Positions 12,168 to 23,285 of a stretch of DNA of 64,000 bases are shown in pieces; the first letter of the stretch is position 1, and each line of letters opens with the position of its first letter. This DNA comes from Sanghuangporus weigelae. Taxonomy: Eukaryota > Basidiomycota > Agaricomycetes > Hymenochaetales > Hymenochaetaceae. The notes under the pieces are model-generated. The model did no database searches and was not told the origin of the DNA. It saw nothing but the letters and a program-made list of their open reading frames with translations. The position numbers and the translations under genes are program-made. The stretch is from the NCBI GenBank assembly GCA_033182465.1, contig CP137320.1:1116001-1180000 (forward strand), given 5' to 3'.

Positions 12168-13882
12168 AATTCTGGGGTCCACCGTTTGAACGTGAGAGAT
12201 CATGACAAAGACTTAAGCGACATCTTGCCGATCCGTAACGCGGTTCTGACCTGTTGGCAAGTCTCTTGTCTCCACAACCTTCAAGTCAAAATAAAATCCT
12301 TTTTCTGATTCAAGCTCTGGTTCACAGAAATATATAGTATAAGAACGCATACTTGATGTGAATAGCATAAATTTTGTTAGGTTATTCTCATCTCTTACTC
12401 CTTAAATGAGGAAGAGTTAAACCAGTTGATCGGCATTCCCAAAACTAGGCAATGTGACCTGTGACAGAACCCTTCGGCTCGCAGCCGCTTGATTACGATA
12501 CGAACAAGGTTCTGCCTCGGCTGAATATGGGCATTTACTGGTCCTTTGAACACCCAATACAGATCCACTTGTACACAACACAACAAACACTTTTAGAGAA
12601 AAATAATTACATATCTGAGTAGCCTGCTATGGAGGCTACATGCTGAATTTTTTTGAGCTGTAAAATGTGCAGGAAAAATTAAATCGTGCGTGTGAAAAAA
12701 GTAGGATAAATGTCATGAAATTAACTCCTTTGAACACCTTGTGACACAACTGTCACGCTAGTGCATAATTGCTGCCTGTCGTTGTGCTTCTGCCCCTATC
12801 TCTCCTCTCATGACTGTCTCTGCCCCCCTGCTGCCCTCTCATCCCTCTGCACCCATCCTGCTGTAGAGAATGGCAAAGGGAGGAGAAAAAATTGTTGAAT
12901 ATTTAGCGAAATAATAGGGAGAATTAGCGAGATGAGATCTGCCCAATTACATAACAATGTTGATCAGCCTGCCTGCCACGCTTTTCAAGTAACCTTTGTT
13001 GTATGTCTTATATTAATTCATTGGATAGCTCTTTTGCCTTACAGTAGCATAGTATAAATATATATACTTTTGAGCCATGCTCAAAGCACGAAGGAATAGC
13101 AAAACTCGCCTGATTCATTGTTTCTCATTGAGTTTTACTGAAATTCAGTAGTAAATAATTTCTCTGGATTTAACGGGACATGGTATTTTGCTGCAATTTC
13201 ACAGCATGATTCATGTGTATTCTATGCACCTATGATAAAAATTTCGAGTTGCAAATCAGAGGTTTGAGTGAGTAAATGCAGGAAGGGTACTGTTTAAAGA
13301 TAGTAAATGCCTGTACCGTTTGAAAATCCATCACCGTTTGATAGGATAGCAAAAGACCTCTAAGAACGGCGCGCCTTTCATGTTTTGAACTCCGACGACG
13401 CCCCAAATTGACGCGACAAAGTCCCGTGATCGCCAATCGCCAATAATCAATTTAATTTACTCACTTCACGACCGGATGCCGTTTGCGACACTTGGCACAG
13501 TCCGCCATTGCGGCCACTGTACAGTACTTAAATTGATATCTCTCGACAACCACCTAGCCAGAGGAACACGTTAACCGCTCATTCTTTACTACTCACTTAT
13601 CGAACATTCCCTTGACGGGCATTCCTTAAGCTTGACTCATTGACTGATTCTTTGTTTTCTGACTTGTCTCCTGGATTTTTCGTGTTTCGCGGTCGTGCTG
13701 GTTGTTATAGTTACTTGGAGCTTTGACGAGTTGGTGAGTTTTAGTGATCAGACAAATACTGCAATGCTTGACTTGAGTGTCTTTTCAAGACCATCTGTGT
13801 TATTGTCAAACCACACGAGTAGTAGTCGCAAGCGGCTGAACAGGACGACGAGGCCGCATCAAAACGCCCAAGCAAAAGCATC

Positions 13883-14425
13883 ATGCCGCGACGACCTCCT
13901 CCATCTTCTCTCCTCCTTGCCAAAGGACCAATACCAGGACGTGGACAAGCCAAGCATACCCTTCCATCTGCCCCTCGTCCTGTACACGTTCCAACCGATA
14001 TTTCTCGTGCTGTAACTCGCGCCGCACCTGAGCAACGAGTAGTTATCACTTCGCCTTACGACTCCGCGTACTCGCGAGCGAGTGCATATTCGAGCGACGA
14101 CTTGTCGTCTGGCATGGCTAGCAGGCAGCCTCGCAGACGATCGGTGGAACACGGTCTCGACACATCTGGTCTTGCACTTCCTCTTCTTCCAAATACGTCG
14201 GGGACGAGCGGCAGAAGAGGCATAACTGTGCATACTGCTTTAGATTCGAGCGCGGGATATGCGTCCGCTGCATCCCTGTCTCCCATAACGACGCCATCTC
14301 CTGGCTCATCTCCTTCATCCCAACCACCCATGCGCGGCCCGTGGGATTACTCTCGCGCAATTTCACTTCCGATCGATGTTGGGTCAGTGCTGGCGCTGCC
14401 GAAACCTGTCGCGATCAGTCCATGA
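13883..14425 (+). CDS. Hypothetical Ser/Pro-rich disordered protein, 180 aa
   Basis: This is a single uninterrupted frame of 180 residues starting MPRRPPPSSLLLAKG. It is rich in Ser, Pro, Ala and Arg. It carries a tyrosine/serine segment (SPYDSAYSRASAYSSDD), a basic patch (RQPRRRSVEHG) and an SP-rich run (SPITTPSPGSSPSSQPP). It shows no recognised domain, signal peptide or membrane segment, and I do not recognise the family. GC content is higher here than in the spacer upstream, as in the coding exons of the window, which supports a real gene. A longer 5' part with introns is possible, since a second frame (13695-14015) overlaps its start. The low-complexity SP/RRxS motifs would fit a phosphorylated regulatory protein, but this is inference only. 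Confidence 0.5.
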   Translation: MPRRPPPSSLLLAKGPIPGRGQAKHTLPSAPRPVHVPTDISRAVTRAAPEQRVVITSPYDSAYSRASAYSSDDLSSGMASRQPRRRSVEHGLDTSGLALPLLPNTSGTSGRRGITVHTALDSSAGYASAASLSPITTPSPGSSPSSQPPMRGPWDYSRAISLPIDVGSVLALPKPVAISP

Positions 14426-15137
14426 TACCGTTGACAGCGGATTAAGATTAGCCGCGCATTCTGATGCACTTCGTCGTTCTTCGATTTATTTGATCTGGAG
14501 ATGGGATGGCACGAATGAGGGTTGAAGTTTGGTATATTATTTCGCGGGCTGATTCTTTTGTAGGACGTATTGTGAAGATTATTTTCTGTCTAGACACCTA
14601 GGATGTGTTTCGTTGGGTAGGCAGACTCTAAGTGAATGTATCAGGGACTCTTCCCTTCCCAGAACAGATGATCGGTTTGAAATTGATGGAGCTGTCACTT
14701 CTCTCGAAAAAGCCTCGGATGGAAAGAGATTCTCAAGCAAAGGCTTTATATCATGATTTGTCCATTTGTCCATCCCAAAGAGAAGCTATTAACCTCGGAT
14801 CGAGACGGTTCTTCGGATTTGAGTCACTCACTGCATGAATTACGGAAGCGATTATTACATGCTTTGAAGCTACCAAAAGGAGGCAAGAATGCCAGTGAGT
14901 ATGTACTGGACGGAAATATTTCTATTTCTACTGACTGAGATGCTGGAATATGGAAAGCGTGACAAGAGGAATGCCTCGTGTGCGGTGACGGCCGTTACAG
15001 TATTCATTCTGTATCGTCCATCTCATCTCACAGCACCTCTCTCGTCTCGTCTTCCTCCTTCCTTGTCCATCATCCATCACATTTTCTTTCTTATTTTCTA
15101 ATCATCTCTTTCTTTCACGAGCACGTCGTTACGAGTC
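14426..15137. other. Spacer with pyrimidine-rich leader of the RRM/R3H gene
   Basis: Nothing coding was recognised in 14426-15000. The stretch at about 15005-15115 is strongly CT-rich (TCTCGTCTCGTCTTCCTCCT and similar), the usual look of a fungal core promoter or 5' leader lacking a TATA box, and it ends just before the start codon at 15138. Confidence 0.45.
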
Positions 15138-16964
15138 ATGACCAGCACGTCCCCGACGCTCCCAGACATTTCAAGTCTCTCCATTTCTCCTCAGCAACAC
15201 CATCGTCCTCACGACTCGCCTTATGACTTTGATGCCCTTCAGGCAGGTCAAAACCAGAGGCAGCAGTTCCACTTCTCCACGAGTCCTGCTGTCCCTGGCC
15301 AGATGCCTTACACCCCCCTCGGTCTCGGTCAATCGCCTCTCAAAAGCAAGCCGCCTGTCCGAGCGGGTCTGCCTGCGGTACGTGTCTTGGCTTCATTCAA
15401 TCTAACGCGTTTTGACTTGCAGTCGACTATTAGCAATGGATTGACAGCCAGATTTTGAATGACTCGCGCTCGATGTCGCCGCCGTCAAACTCGGACATCT
15501 CGTCTGGTGGATCACCGCCGTTGCACCAAATGCCGGTTCCCATGCAAACGCAGCCGCCCACGCAGGCACAGCCTGCCAGCAACCCCGAGGACGAGATCAT
15601 ACCCACTGCAATCGTCATCAAAAATATTCCGTTCAACGTTAAGAAAGAGACCTTGTTGGATATCATTGTATGCTTCTTTATACTTCTTGACTAATCTGTA
15701 TGCGTCATGCTGAGGCTGGGTTGTAGGCTTCGCTCTCCATCCCAACGCCGTATGCGTTCAATTATCATCTAGATGCTCAGGGTGCTTTCCGCGGGCTTGC
15801 TTTTGCTAATTTCCGACAGCCATCGGATGCTGATGCAGTTGTTGCTGCACTCAATGGCTTTGATGTCCAAGGTCGCAAACTGCGTGTCGAATACAAGAAG
15901 GTTCTTCAGCAAGGCGAGAAAGAACGTATTGAACGCGAAAAGGCACTTCGTCGTATGCGCTCTATGCAACTGGAGAAGGAGCAACACGCTATCCAGCAGC
16001 ATCAGCCTTCGCTTGATGATTTTGGCTCACTTGGCGGAGCAATGTATGGTACACCGCGTTCGGTTTCTAATCCGTATGCGAATCCGTATCAGCAGCAGGA
16101 TGGTTCGCCGTCGATGCCAATGCCAGTTCCTCAGCAGTACGGCATGGGCGTCGGATCGCCAATTGCTCCCCCTCCTTCTACGACTCCGTCAACGAGGGGC
16201 TCGTCGACCGAGCTCGATCTTAATGACCCTGCTACACTTGAAATATATTCCCGTATCCTTCTGTTCAAGGATGATCCGATGCGTGATGAACTCGCGTTTT
16301 CCAGGACCTTGAGTCCCAAGCAACGGCGCATTGTTCATCTCGTTGCGCAGAAACTTGGAGTTTATCATTACTCCGTTGGGGAAGGTGAAGAACGTTATGC
16401 TGTTGTCACGAGAATTGATCCGGAAAGGGTGAATCATCCGATGCAAGCAGAGCCACGCAGGGTACGTTAAGAGGTTATTCATCTGAACAAATGCTGATAA
16501 AAGTATAGACTCTTTCCCGCGCTCCTTCTACTTATAACATGTCGGCGCCTCAGATGTCTGCTAGTTCGCTGCGAGCTAAGAAGTCAATGCCTGATATGAA
16601 GACTCTTCATAACCAGGCACCGCGTCTCGCGTCGCGGGCATCGAACGGTAACATTCGCGAGTACGCAACTATTGCCTCTCCGTCGCGACGCTCGCCTGGC
16701 GGCTTCGGTTCGCTTTTCGGAAATAACGCATTTTCGGGTTCGGGCGTGCCACCCGTTCCAAGCCTGCCTAGCACGCTTTCCACGCCTTTGAATTTGAATG
16801 GCAATGGAACAATTCGCGAGGGCGAGGTGGCAAGCAACGTTGTTCGTCACCCACGCGGCCCCTCTGCGGGAAATGGTTTCGCTACGCGCCGTGAGCGTGT
16901 GTCGGCAAGTGAGAGTGCGACGCATGGCCTGGAAGCTCGTTCCCACGAGCCGCTCGAGCTCTAG
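15138..16964 (+). CDS. PIN4: RRM and R3H domain RNA-binding protein (PIN4/Cip1-like)
   Basis: This is a likely post-transcriptional regulator of the fungal Pin4/Mdt1 (S. pombe Cip1/Cip2) type, linked in yeasts to cell-cycle and stress responses. The disordered N-terminus (MTSTSPTLPDISSLSISPQQ) contains SP/TP sites. Intron 1 (GTACGT, acceptor CTATTAG) leads to QWIDSQILNDSRSMSPPS. The RRM follows: RNP2-like AIVIKNIPFNV, then GAFRGLAFANF (RNP1-like) and GRKLRVEYKKVL. A helical QREKALRR-type stretch precedes an R3H-type domain (LEIYSRILLFKDDPMRDELA, then LSPKQRRIVHLVAQKLGVYH). The tail is Ser/Pro/Gly-rich. The RRM-then-R3H order and the conserved EYKKVL end identify the family; the precise yeast orthologue is inferred. 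The gene has about three short introns. Confidence 0.88.
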
Positions 16965-17561
16965 ACAGCGGGAGAAAAGTCAAGTCATAGCTATACCGGT
17001 ACAAAGGGTTTGTTATCCTGTGACGAGGTCTTGTGCGGGAAGGATGACGGACAAGGGCCACTGGTTGGCCTAGTGTCCACTCATAAACTGAACTTTTAAG
17101 CTCGACTTGTTATGCAGAATATTCTTGGATGCTTGCTCTTGATCCTCGCACACCTCCATCATACTCATTTACTCAGTGTTCCCGTGTTTCTTTTTTCCTC
17201 TCTCTTTTTTCCAAGGAGACATATTACTACATGATTTTGCCAGCCCTGCAAGCAAGAAAAGCACTTATGTTTGTGACTTTATGGCCACCGTTTTAATACC
17301 TTACTTGACCAGACTTATTTGTGTCTCCGAGAGTTCTTTTTTTTTTCTTTCCTCTTCTCACTCTACTCCCTTTACAGCGTGTTCTCTGCAAATTTCTTGT
17401 CAAATAATGTGTATATAATGCTGCGACTGAAAATTGCTGTCGAGTCAACAAAGTCAAACAAACACGACGCGTCCTCAAGCACGTGCCTTCCCAAATTTCC
17501 AAAAACGTTGGGTACTTGGATTCTTGCTGAGCTTTCACAAGTTACTATCAAGGAGGAGAGG
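16965..17561. other. Spacer between PIN4-like gene and NUC1
   Basis: This holds the 3' UTR of the upstream gene and the NUC1 promoter. There are poly-pyrimidine runs at about 17186-17215 and 17335-17375, and one ACGCGT at 17467-17472. No coding potential was seen. Confidence 0.4.
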
Positions 17562-18990
17562 ATGCCTGGTGCGACCATCGCGCATGCGGCGTTTTTCGCT
17601 GTTGGAGCGATAGTAGGCGGTGGAACGGTCGCTGCGGTCGCTGTATCCCGACAACGGCAGCCTGTGCCTGTTCCGTCTCGGCCTGGGAGCACTTCGGCAG
17701 TCGTTGCTCCCGGTCCGCCTCCTTCACCGTTGGTCCAAGTTGAATCGAAAGGAATTATCGACTTGGCTAAGACTGCTGAGAAGCTACCTGGGACTGTACT
17801 TAAGTATGGTAATCCTGGTACGTTTACTTGATGCTTGGATAGTCTTTGCTTGTTTTTTATGTATATTCGACATGAATAGGTCCAATATCGGATTTTCTTG
17901 TGAGGAAAGCGTATGTGGCCGTGTATGACAGACGATTGCGACATCCCGCCTGGGTGCGTACCTTCGCTACTTATTCTGACTTGTGATACTGATGTGCTGA
18001 ATGTGATGACAGACGGTTGAGCATTTGACGCTTTCGTCTTTAGGGAGGTCGATACTTGAGGCCCAAGCAGCGGATGACGACAAGGGCGATAGGAGTCGGT
18101 CTGTGTTCACAGAGGATACTGCGATTCCTCTGCCGTTCAGGGCTCGGTTGCAAGATTACTTCCGGAGTGGATATGATCGTGGGCACATGTGAGTAAACAT
18201 ATTGCTGTTTCTTCTAAGTTCAATTTATCGAAACACTTTCTTTTGAAAGGGTGCCCGCAGCTGATGCAAAGGCTTCCCAGGTACGTGTCACTTCCTGAAC
18301 TGCAGTTTACTTTAATGCTTACAGGTTACTCTGTCGTGTAGGATGCGATGGACGAGACATTCCTCTTGACGAACATCGCGCCGCAAGTGGGCGTAGATTT
18401 CAACCGTCACTACTGGGCTTACGTAGAAGAGTGGTGTCGTCGATTAACGTCGACTTTTCAAGATGTCTACGTATTCACTGTCCCTCTCTATTTGCCGAAA
18501 AAGGAACCTGATGGCAAATGGCGGGTGGTGAGTAGATTCTTACAATCCGTGAGTCGATTCATAAGAAGCGTATTCATGTGTTTCGTTACAGACCTATGAA
18601 GTGGTTGGAAACCCACCGAATATCGGAGTTCCAACTCACTTCGCGAAGGTTGTGCTGGCATCTAGGCCATCTTCACCGTCTAGACCAGATGTACAGGAAA
18701 TATCCACTGGTGCCTTCGTCTTGCCGAATGCCGCTATACCGGATACGACATCATTCGAAAGCTTCTCCGTCCCAGGTACATTTGTTCCGTTTAACACCAG
18801 ACCCGCTTCTACCAATACTGATATCTTCCGTGGTGCAGTTGATGCGGTCGAACGCGCTGCGGGGCTCACCCTATTCTCGGATGAGATCAAGAAAACTTCG
18901 AAGTATATCTGTAAGACGACGAAGTGCGAGGTGCTCGTCAGGAGATTTGACGATGCGCAGAAGCAGATCAAAGCGCCGAAGAAGCAATAG
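17562..18990 (+). CDS. NUC1: Mitochondrial DNA/RNA non-specific endonuclease (EndoG/NUC1)
   Basis: This is a beta-beta-alpha-metal nuclease of the mitochondrial inner membrane or intermembrane space that degrades DNA and RNA. The N-terminal hydrophobic anchor (AAFFAVGAIVGGGTVAAVAV) is followed by a Pro-rich linker and the nuclease domain: VAVYDRRLRHPAW, FRSGYDRGHM with the catalytic His, and FLLTNIAPQVGVDFNRHYWA with the metal-binding Asn. Later come FTVPLYLPKKE, PTHFAKVVL and the conserved FVLPNAAIP. The intron at 18776-18838 is 63 nt, divisible by three and free of stops; removing it gives FSVP-VDAVERAAGLTLF as in the family. The C-terminus is basic (KQIKAPKKQ). There are about six introns. 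The length of roughly 330 residues is normal, and all catalytic positions are present. Confidence 0.93.
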
Positions 18991-19335
18991 AACAAAATGG
19001 TCACCAGCCGACCTTGACGCTGGTCCACCTGATTGTGCTTGTCTGATTGAGGACGCTTCAGTGTGGAATACCTTTTTCTTTGGCTAAATAGACAACCTTT
19101 CCATTAGCTGCTAATCAATGTTTTCTGGTTCTCTTGGAATAATTAGATTGAGCACATCGTTTTACTCCTGCCGGTTAGCGTGGTCGGAGTCCCAAATTAT
19201 ATTTACCGCAAATCGGACGCGTTTCGGACGCGTCGATCATGACCACTTCGATGCACGCGTCCTGAGGTGTCCTGCAGACCACTTCCGATTCTTCTCATTG
19301 AATTTGTGTTGCATATCTAAAGAATAATAGCAGGC
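18991..19335. promoter_or_regulatory. NUC1 3' region and TRAPPC13 promoter with three ACGCGT boxes
   Basis: Three ACGCGT motifs (19217-19222, 19228-19233 and 19255-19260) fall within 44 bp, ending 75 bp before the TRAPPC13 start codon. No reading frame of note was seen. Confidence 0.5.
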
Positions 19336-21754
19336 ATGGACGGCGTCGGACAGCATCCGTTGTCTCTGAAAGTAATGCGCGTCTCTCGCCCATCACTGGC
19401 GGCGCACTGGCAACCTTTCTTCTCCAGCTCATCATCGTTCTCTGCACATTCAACCTCGAGTCCTCTCTCTTTGCAAGGCGCGGAGCCTCTTGCTGGACAT
19501 CCCAAGACTCTGCGAGACCTTACTAATGCGAGCAATGTGCTCACATTGCCTGCTTCTTTTGGCGCGATACAGCTCGGTGAGACGTTCTCCTGCGTATTGA
19601 GCGTAAATAACGAGGTGGATATACCCGTTGATTCTGTGCGGGCCAGAGTTGAGATGCAGACTGCGACGAGTAAAGTTGTCCTTGCGGAAATTGCCGCAGG
19701 TACGGCGGAGGAAGCGGGAGGTGCAGATGGGACGTTAGGAGCGGGAGATTCTTTGGAGTTGAGCGTGTCGACTGAAATAAAGGAACTGGGGCAACATGTG
19801 CTTGGGTGTGCCGTCACTTATCGCACGCCACCCGGAATGAGACCTGCCACTAGTGGTAGTGATAATACAGGAGATCCATTCATGCAGACTTTCCGCAAAT
19901 TCTACAAATTTATGGTGAGTTTACGCTCAAGTCTAATGCGAGTTGAGTGCACTCACTGAAGTCAATGGTAGGTCACGAATCCGCTCTCCGTCAAGTCAAA
20001 AGTTCATGTTCCAAAGAGTCCTACCGCCCTCCTGTCCCAGAACGAACGCGATAAGGTGTTTCTGGAAGTTCACATACAAAATCTTACTCAGGGCCCTCTC
20101 TGGTTCGAGAAAATCCGTTTGGAGCCTGTAGAAGGATGGAACGTAGTCGATGCAAATGTCTTGTTTTCCTCTCCCCCAGAGAAGTCGGAGACTGTGGGCA
20201 CGTCCAGGAGGAGCATATTTTCTGAAAACATGGCTCTTATGCCTCCGCAAGACATGCGACAATATATCTACATTTTAACCCCCAAACTAACTCCTAGGAC
20301 TGCAAGTGTCTCTGTTCCTCCTGCTCCTGGTACCGTTATCCCACTTGGTCGTTTGGACATCTCTTGGAGATCTCCAATGGGAGAGCCTGGTCGACTCTTG
20401 ACCTCCGTAAGTTTATATTATATTTTAATCTACAGTTCTTCTTATGAGATTGTACCAGGTCCTGTCCCGCCGCATACCTTTACCTGCACCTCCTTCCTCC
20501 GGTGTTGCACCCGCCTCTGCACTTCCACCCTACTTACAGAAGTCTGCCTTACCGAACGTACCACGACCTCGCTCTCCTTCCCTACAGCAACAGGCACAAC
20601 AACAGCGAACGGCCACACCACCTCCACAACCAGGTTCGCCTTTCAAGCGTGCAACGACTCCAGGCGTACCGGCCCGGCCTCATTCTCCCGGTGCGGTGGT
20701 CCCACCAGTCCCTGCGCTTCCCGGACAACTGGAGCCTCTTCCAGATGTACAGGTGGATCTTGTACTTTTGGAGCGACCGGAAGATGCCACTGTACATGTC
20801 GAGAAACCGTTTTACTTAAGATTCTCCTTGGCGGTGTCCGCGACACTACCAGCTAGTGTACCTAGCCTACTTGGAGAAATCTCACCCCGAAAATCTCGTA
20901 TCATCACACTCGCTGTTCAACATACGCTTCCTGCTCCACCAGTAATCCCTGAACAGATGTCCGGTGGGGCACGAGCTCCTTCAGCATCTCGAACGCTCAA
21001 GAAGCGAACGAGTACGACACTATCATTCGAGACGACTGGTTCAGGAATGCACTCGCCGGCCAGTCATGCTGGTTCCATCGATGTATTGACTCCTAGACGA
21101 GTCATGTCTCCGCCTCCTGTCTCGGCAAGCGTTAATGCGACCAATCCTATTTCGGCCGGTGCAGAAAGTGCGGTCGCATCTCCTACGTCTGTGGCCGCGC
21201 GAGCAGCGAACGCCGTGACTGTTGGCGGACTGACGGAACGCTTAAGGCGGGTTGCACTGAGCGAGGCTCTTGGCATCCGGGACTCGGAGAGCGGTGGTGC
21301 TGAGGCGTTTGGAGATGGTGACGAAGTTACTGGGTCATCGGAAATTCGACTTCCTGCACCCTACTCGAGTACTCTGAACGTCGGTGCTATGGGATCAGGT
21401 GGGAAAGCGACAGGACGTGTGCAGTTTTCGGGCACCTCTGTAGTCTTCCTGCCACCCATTGCATTGATATCATCTGGAGAGGTGGAAGCTTCCTCTCCCT
21501 CGTCAAGTCGCGTTGAACGCGGTGAGGGGAATGTTGAGTTCACACTTTCATATGTTCCACGCACTCGCGGATTCGCGCGCGTTGGTGGATTGCGAATCTT
21601 GCTTCTGAAGGACCAGGAGAAGGATGAAGGAAGCTCAGCTGAAGGACAGAATGATGGCGATGAAGTTACTCTGCATACTCAGGGCGAAGTTCAAGCAGCT
21701 GATGCGCAGATTCTCCGGGAATGGGATGTTGTTGCGGAGCTGTGGATTCGATAG
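19336..21754 (+). CDS. TRAPPC13: TRAPPC13 (DUF974) trafficking complex subunit
   Basis: This is a subunit of the TRAPPII/III-type tethering complex that acts in ER-Golgi traffic and autophagy. The N-terminus HPLSLKVMRVSRPSL is the DUF974 hallmark. It is followed by the beta-rich adhesin-like domain: LPASFGAIQLGETFSCVLSV, KELGQHVLGCAVTYR, FRKFYKFMVTNPLSVKSKVH and KVFLEVHIQNLT. After GRLDISWRSPMGEPGRLLTS an intron leads to VLSRRIPLPAPP. The second half holds a long Ser/Pro-rich insertion, absent from animal TRAPPC13, then two further beta segments ending in VVAELWIR. There are two short introns (acceptors near 19971 and 20459). The insertion between the conserved blocks makes the protein about 770 residues, longer than the usual 400-450. 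Confidence 0.88.
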
Positions 21755-22173
21755 AAGTGTTGAGGCTGGCCGAGATCAGTGACATGGTATTGTCCAGTTA
21801 CTCGCTCAACCATGACTTAGCCAGCCTTTTCCTCGGTTGGGGCTGTCCTTGTCCTTCCCGGTAGTCCACTTGGAACATGGAGAAGAAAGGATGGAACTTG
21901 TCGCCGATAGATCTCCCGCATCTGCATTCTCCATCGACTTCGCGACAAGGATTCGACGAAGTACCATGAATTCATGAAGGAGGTCAGCATCTCTTCTCCA
22001 ATCTCATGCTAGATTATGCTTCACAGGGCTGTGCACGGCGAGGTATACTTGGGGATGAGTTTACATATATCTGTTAAGAACACCTGGTTTGTAAAGTAGT
22101 TGTAGTTGTACCTATTTGGATACTGCAAAAAGACTGAAAGGAATCGGCCAAGGTGATATCAAAAGCGAATCTA
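21755..22173. other. Convergent 3' spacer TRAPPC13 / mL46
   Basis: This holds the 3' UTRs of two convergent genes. No reading frame, repeat or structured RNA was recognised. Confidence 0.4.
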
Positions 22174-23075
22174 TTAGAAGTCAGATAACATATCCTTCGT
22201 CCCTAACCAGTATTCATTGTCTACATAAGGCTCGATCTCTTCCTTCGTGAGCCAAGCAAAGTCGGTGATGCTCGTTTCAACCGGTCGTGCTTGCCCGGCG
22301 AATATATGAGCTTTGTAGAAGAAAACCTGCGGTATTATGAAGCATGTAAGCAGAATACCATGGTGAGTGATAGTTAAGTACCTTCTCTCCAGAATGCTGA
22401 GGATCGGATGTGGACTCGTAGTTATATTCGAATAGTCCTATTGGTTTTCGTCCAACTATCCAGGTATTCATGTGAGGACCGCACTCAGCATGCAAATCTC
22501 GCTTTGCTGCCTATGTCCAATTCTCTTTCAGTGAGCAGGTAGACGAGACGAGCGACAAAAGATACCTCATGCAACAGTTCGCCCGTCTCTATATAGCCCT
22601 TTGGAAACCTCCACTTGTATTTGTCGTCTGGAAGGCCCTTCACCAGGAGATACAAATTTCGCGATCCCTGCCTGTCAAGAGTTTTTACATCCCGTTTTTC
22701 ATCTGCCGGTGTTCTTCGCGGCTTTGGTTTTTCTTCCTCTTCGCCCGTCATTGAGTCCACACTCATCAAGAATGCCGACTTGTCCTCCATATGCTTCACT
22801 GCATCGTCGCCAAATGCCTTTCGTTCTCGTCGAATCTCTTCCTGGTTGAACTGAGCCTCCAATAATGAGCCCTGCTTGAAGTAGAATTCATAGGGAAACG
22901 GATTGTATAAAGCGCGTTGGATACGTTGCTGATATTTGTAAAACTCTCGCTCAAACTTGGTCGGTGTGCGCGTTAGAACTGGCGCCCGGTTCACGATGAC
23001 ACCGACTGCGAGACGGTGTTTTTTTGGTGCATCCACGATCGTCGCGAGTGTGCGTCTCGCGAAGCCTGGAATCAT
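22174..23075 (-). CDS. MRPL46: Mitochondrial large ribosomal subunit protein mL46 (MRPL17 in yeast)
   Basis: This is a NUDIX-fold protein of the mitochondrial large ribosomal subunit. The presequence (PGFARRTLATIVDAPKK) precedes RLAVGVIVNRAPVLTRTPT. The family stretch KFEREFYKYQQRIQRALYNP follows, then an acidic/charged linker, and the degenerate NUDIX region KYKWRFPKGYIETGELLHE-AAKRDLHAECGPHMNTW. The C-terminus is FFYKAHIFAGQ, ITDFAWLTKEEIEPYV and DNEYWLGTKDMLSDF. The start at 23075 is chosen as the first Met of a compact mitochondrial presequence. In-frame Met at 23120 and a spliced start at 23126 (MVNASG joined to FARRTL) are alternatives. The gene shares a 210 bp divergent promoter with VMA13. 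Confidence 0.9.
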
Positions 23076-23285
23076 TAAGAATAAGCTCAATCGAGAATGA
23101 AATAGTTCCACCTGATGCATTCACCATTTTGAAAACCGATGTTATAATGAATTTGTCGTTGACATTGAGTGAGGAGTGCAGCGGGCGACATAACAATAGG
23201 CGAGTAAGAAACTTGAGACGCGACTTAGCCGTGGCGAACCTGTTTGGATCTGCTTGGCCTGGTCATCTCTTTCCGAACACCCATT
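23076..23285. promoter_or_regulatory. Divergent promoter of mL46 and VMA13
   Basis: A 210 bp spacer separates the two start codons. No TATA box was seen. A compact bidirectional promoter is inferred from the arrangement. Confidence 0.4.

Larger units (their letters stand above)
10855..13882. other. 3 kb gene-poor AT-rich spacer
   Basis: No convincing gene was found. The part at 10990-11510 holds only short reading frames; a minus-strand stretch around 11080-11270 reads a plausible but unidentified peptide. A MITE-like element sits at 11517-12167. The interval 12170-13440 is AT-rich with a pyrimidine-rich tract at about 12765-12860. The motif ACCGTTTGA occurs in closely spaced pairs at about 12159 and 12181, and again at about 13314 and 13331. 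The part at 13440-13880 is probably the promoter and leader of the hypothetical gene that follows. This is the longest non-genic stretch of the window and differs from the rest in base composition. Confidence 0.6.

Noticed and set aside
13695-14015. 106-codon plus-strand frame overlapping the hypothetical gene
   Set aside because: Codon usage and composition favour the 13883-14425 frame; no domain was found in either, so only one is called.
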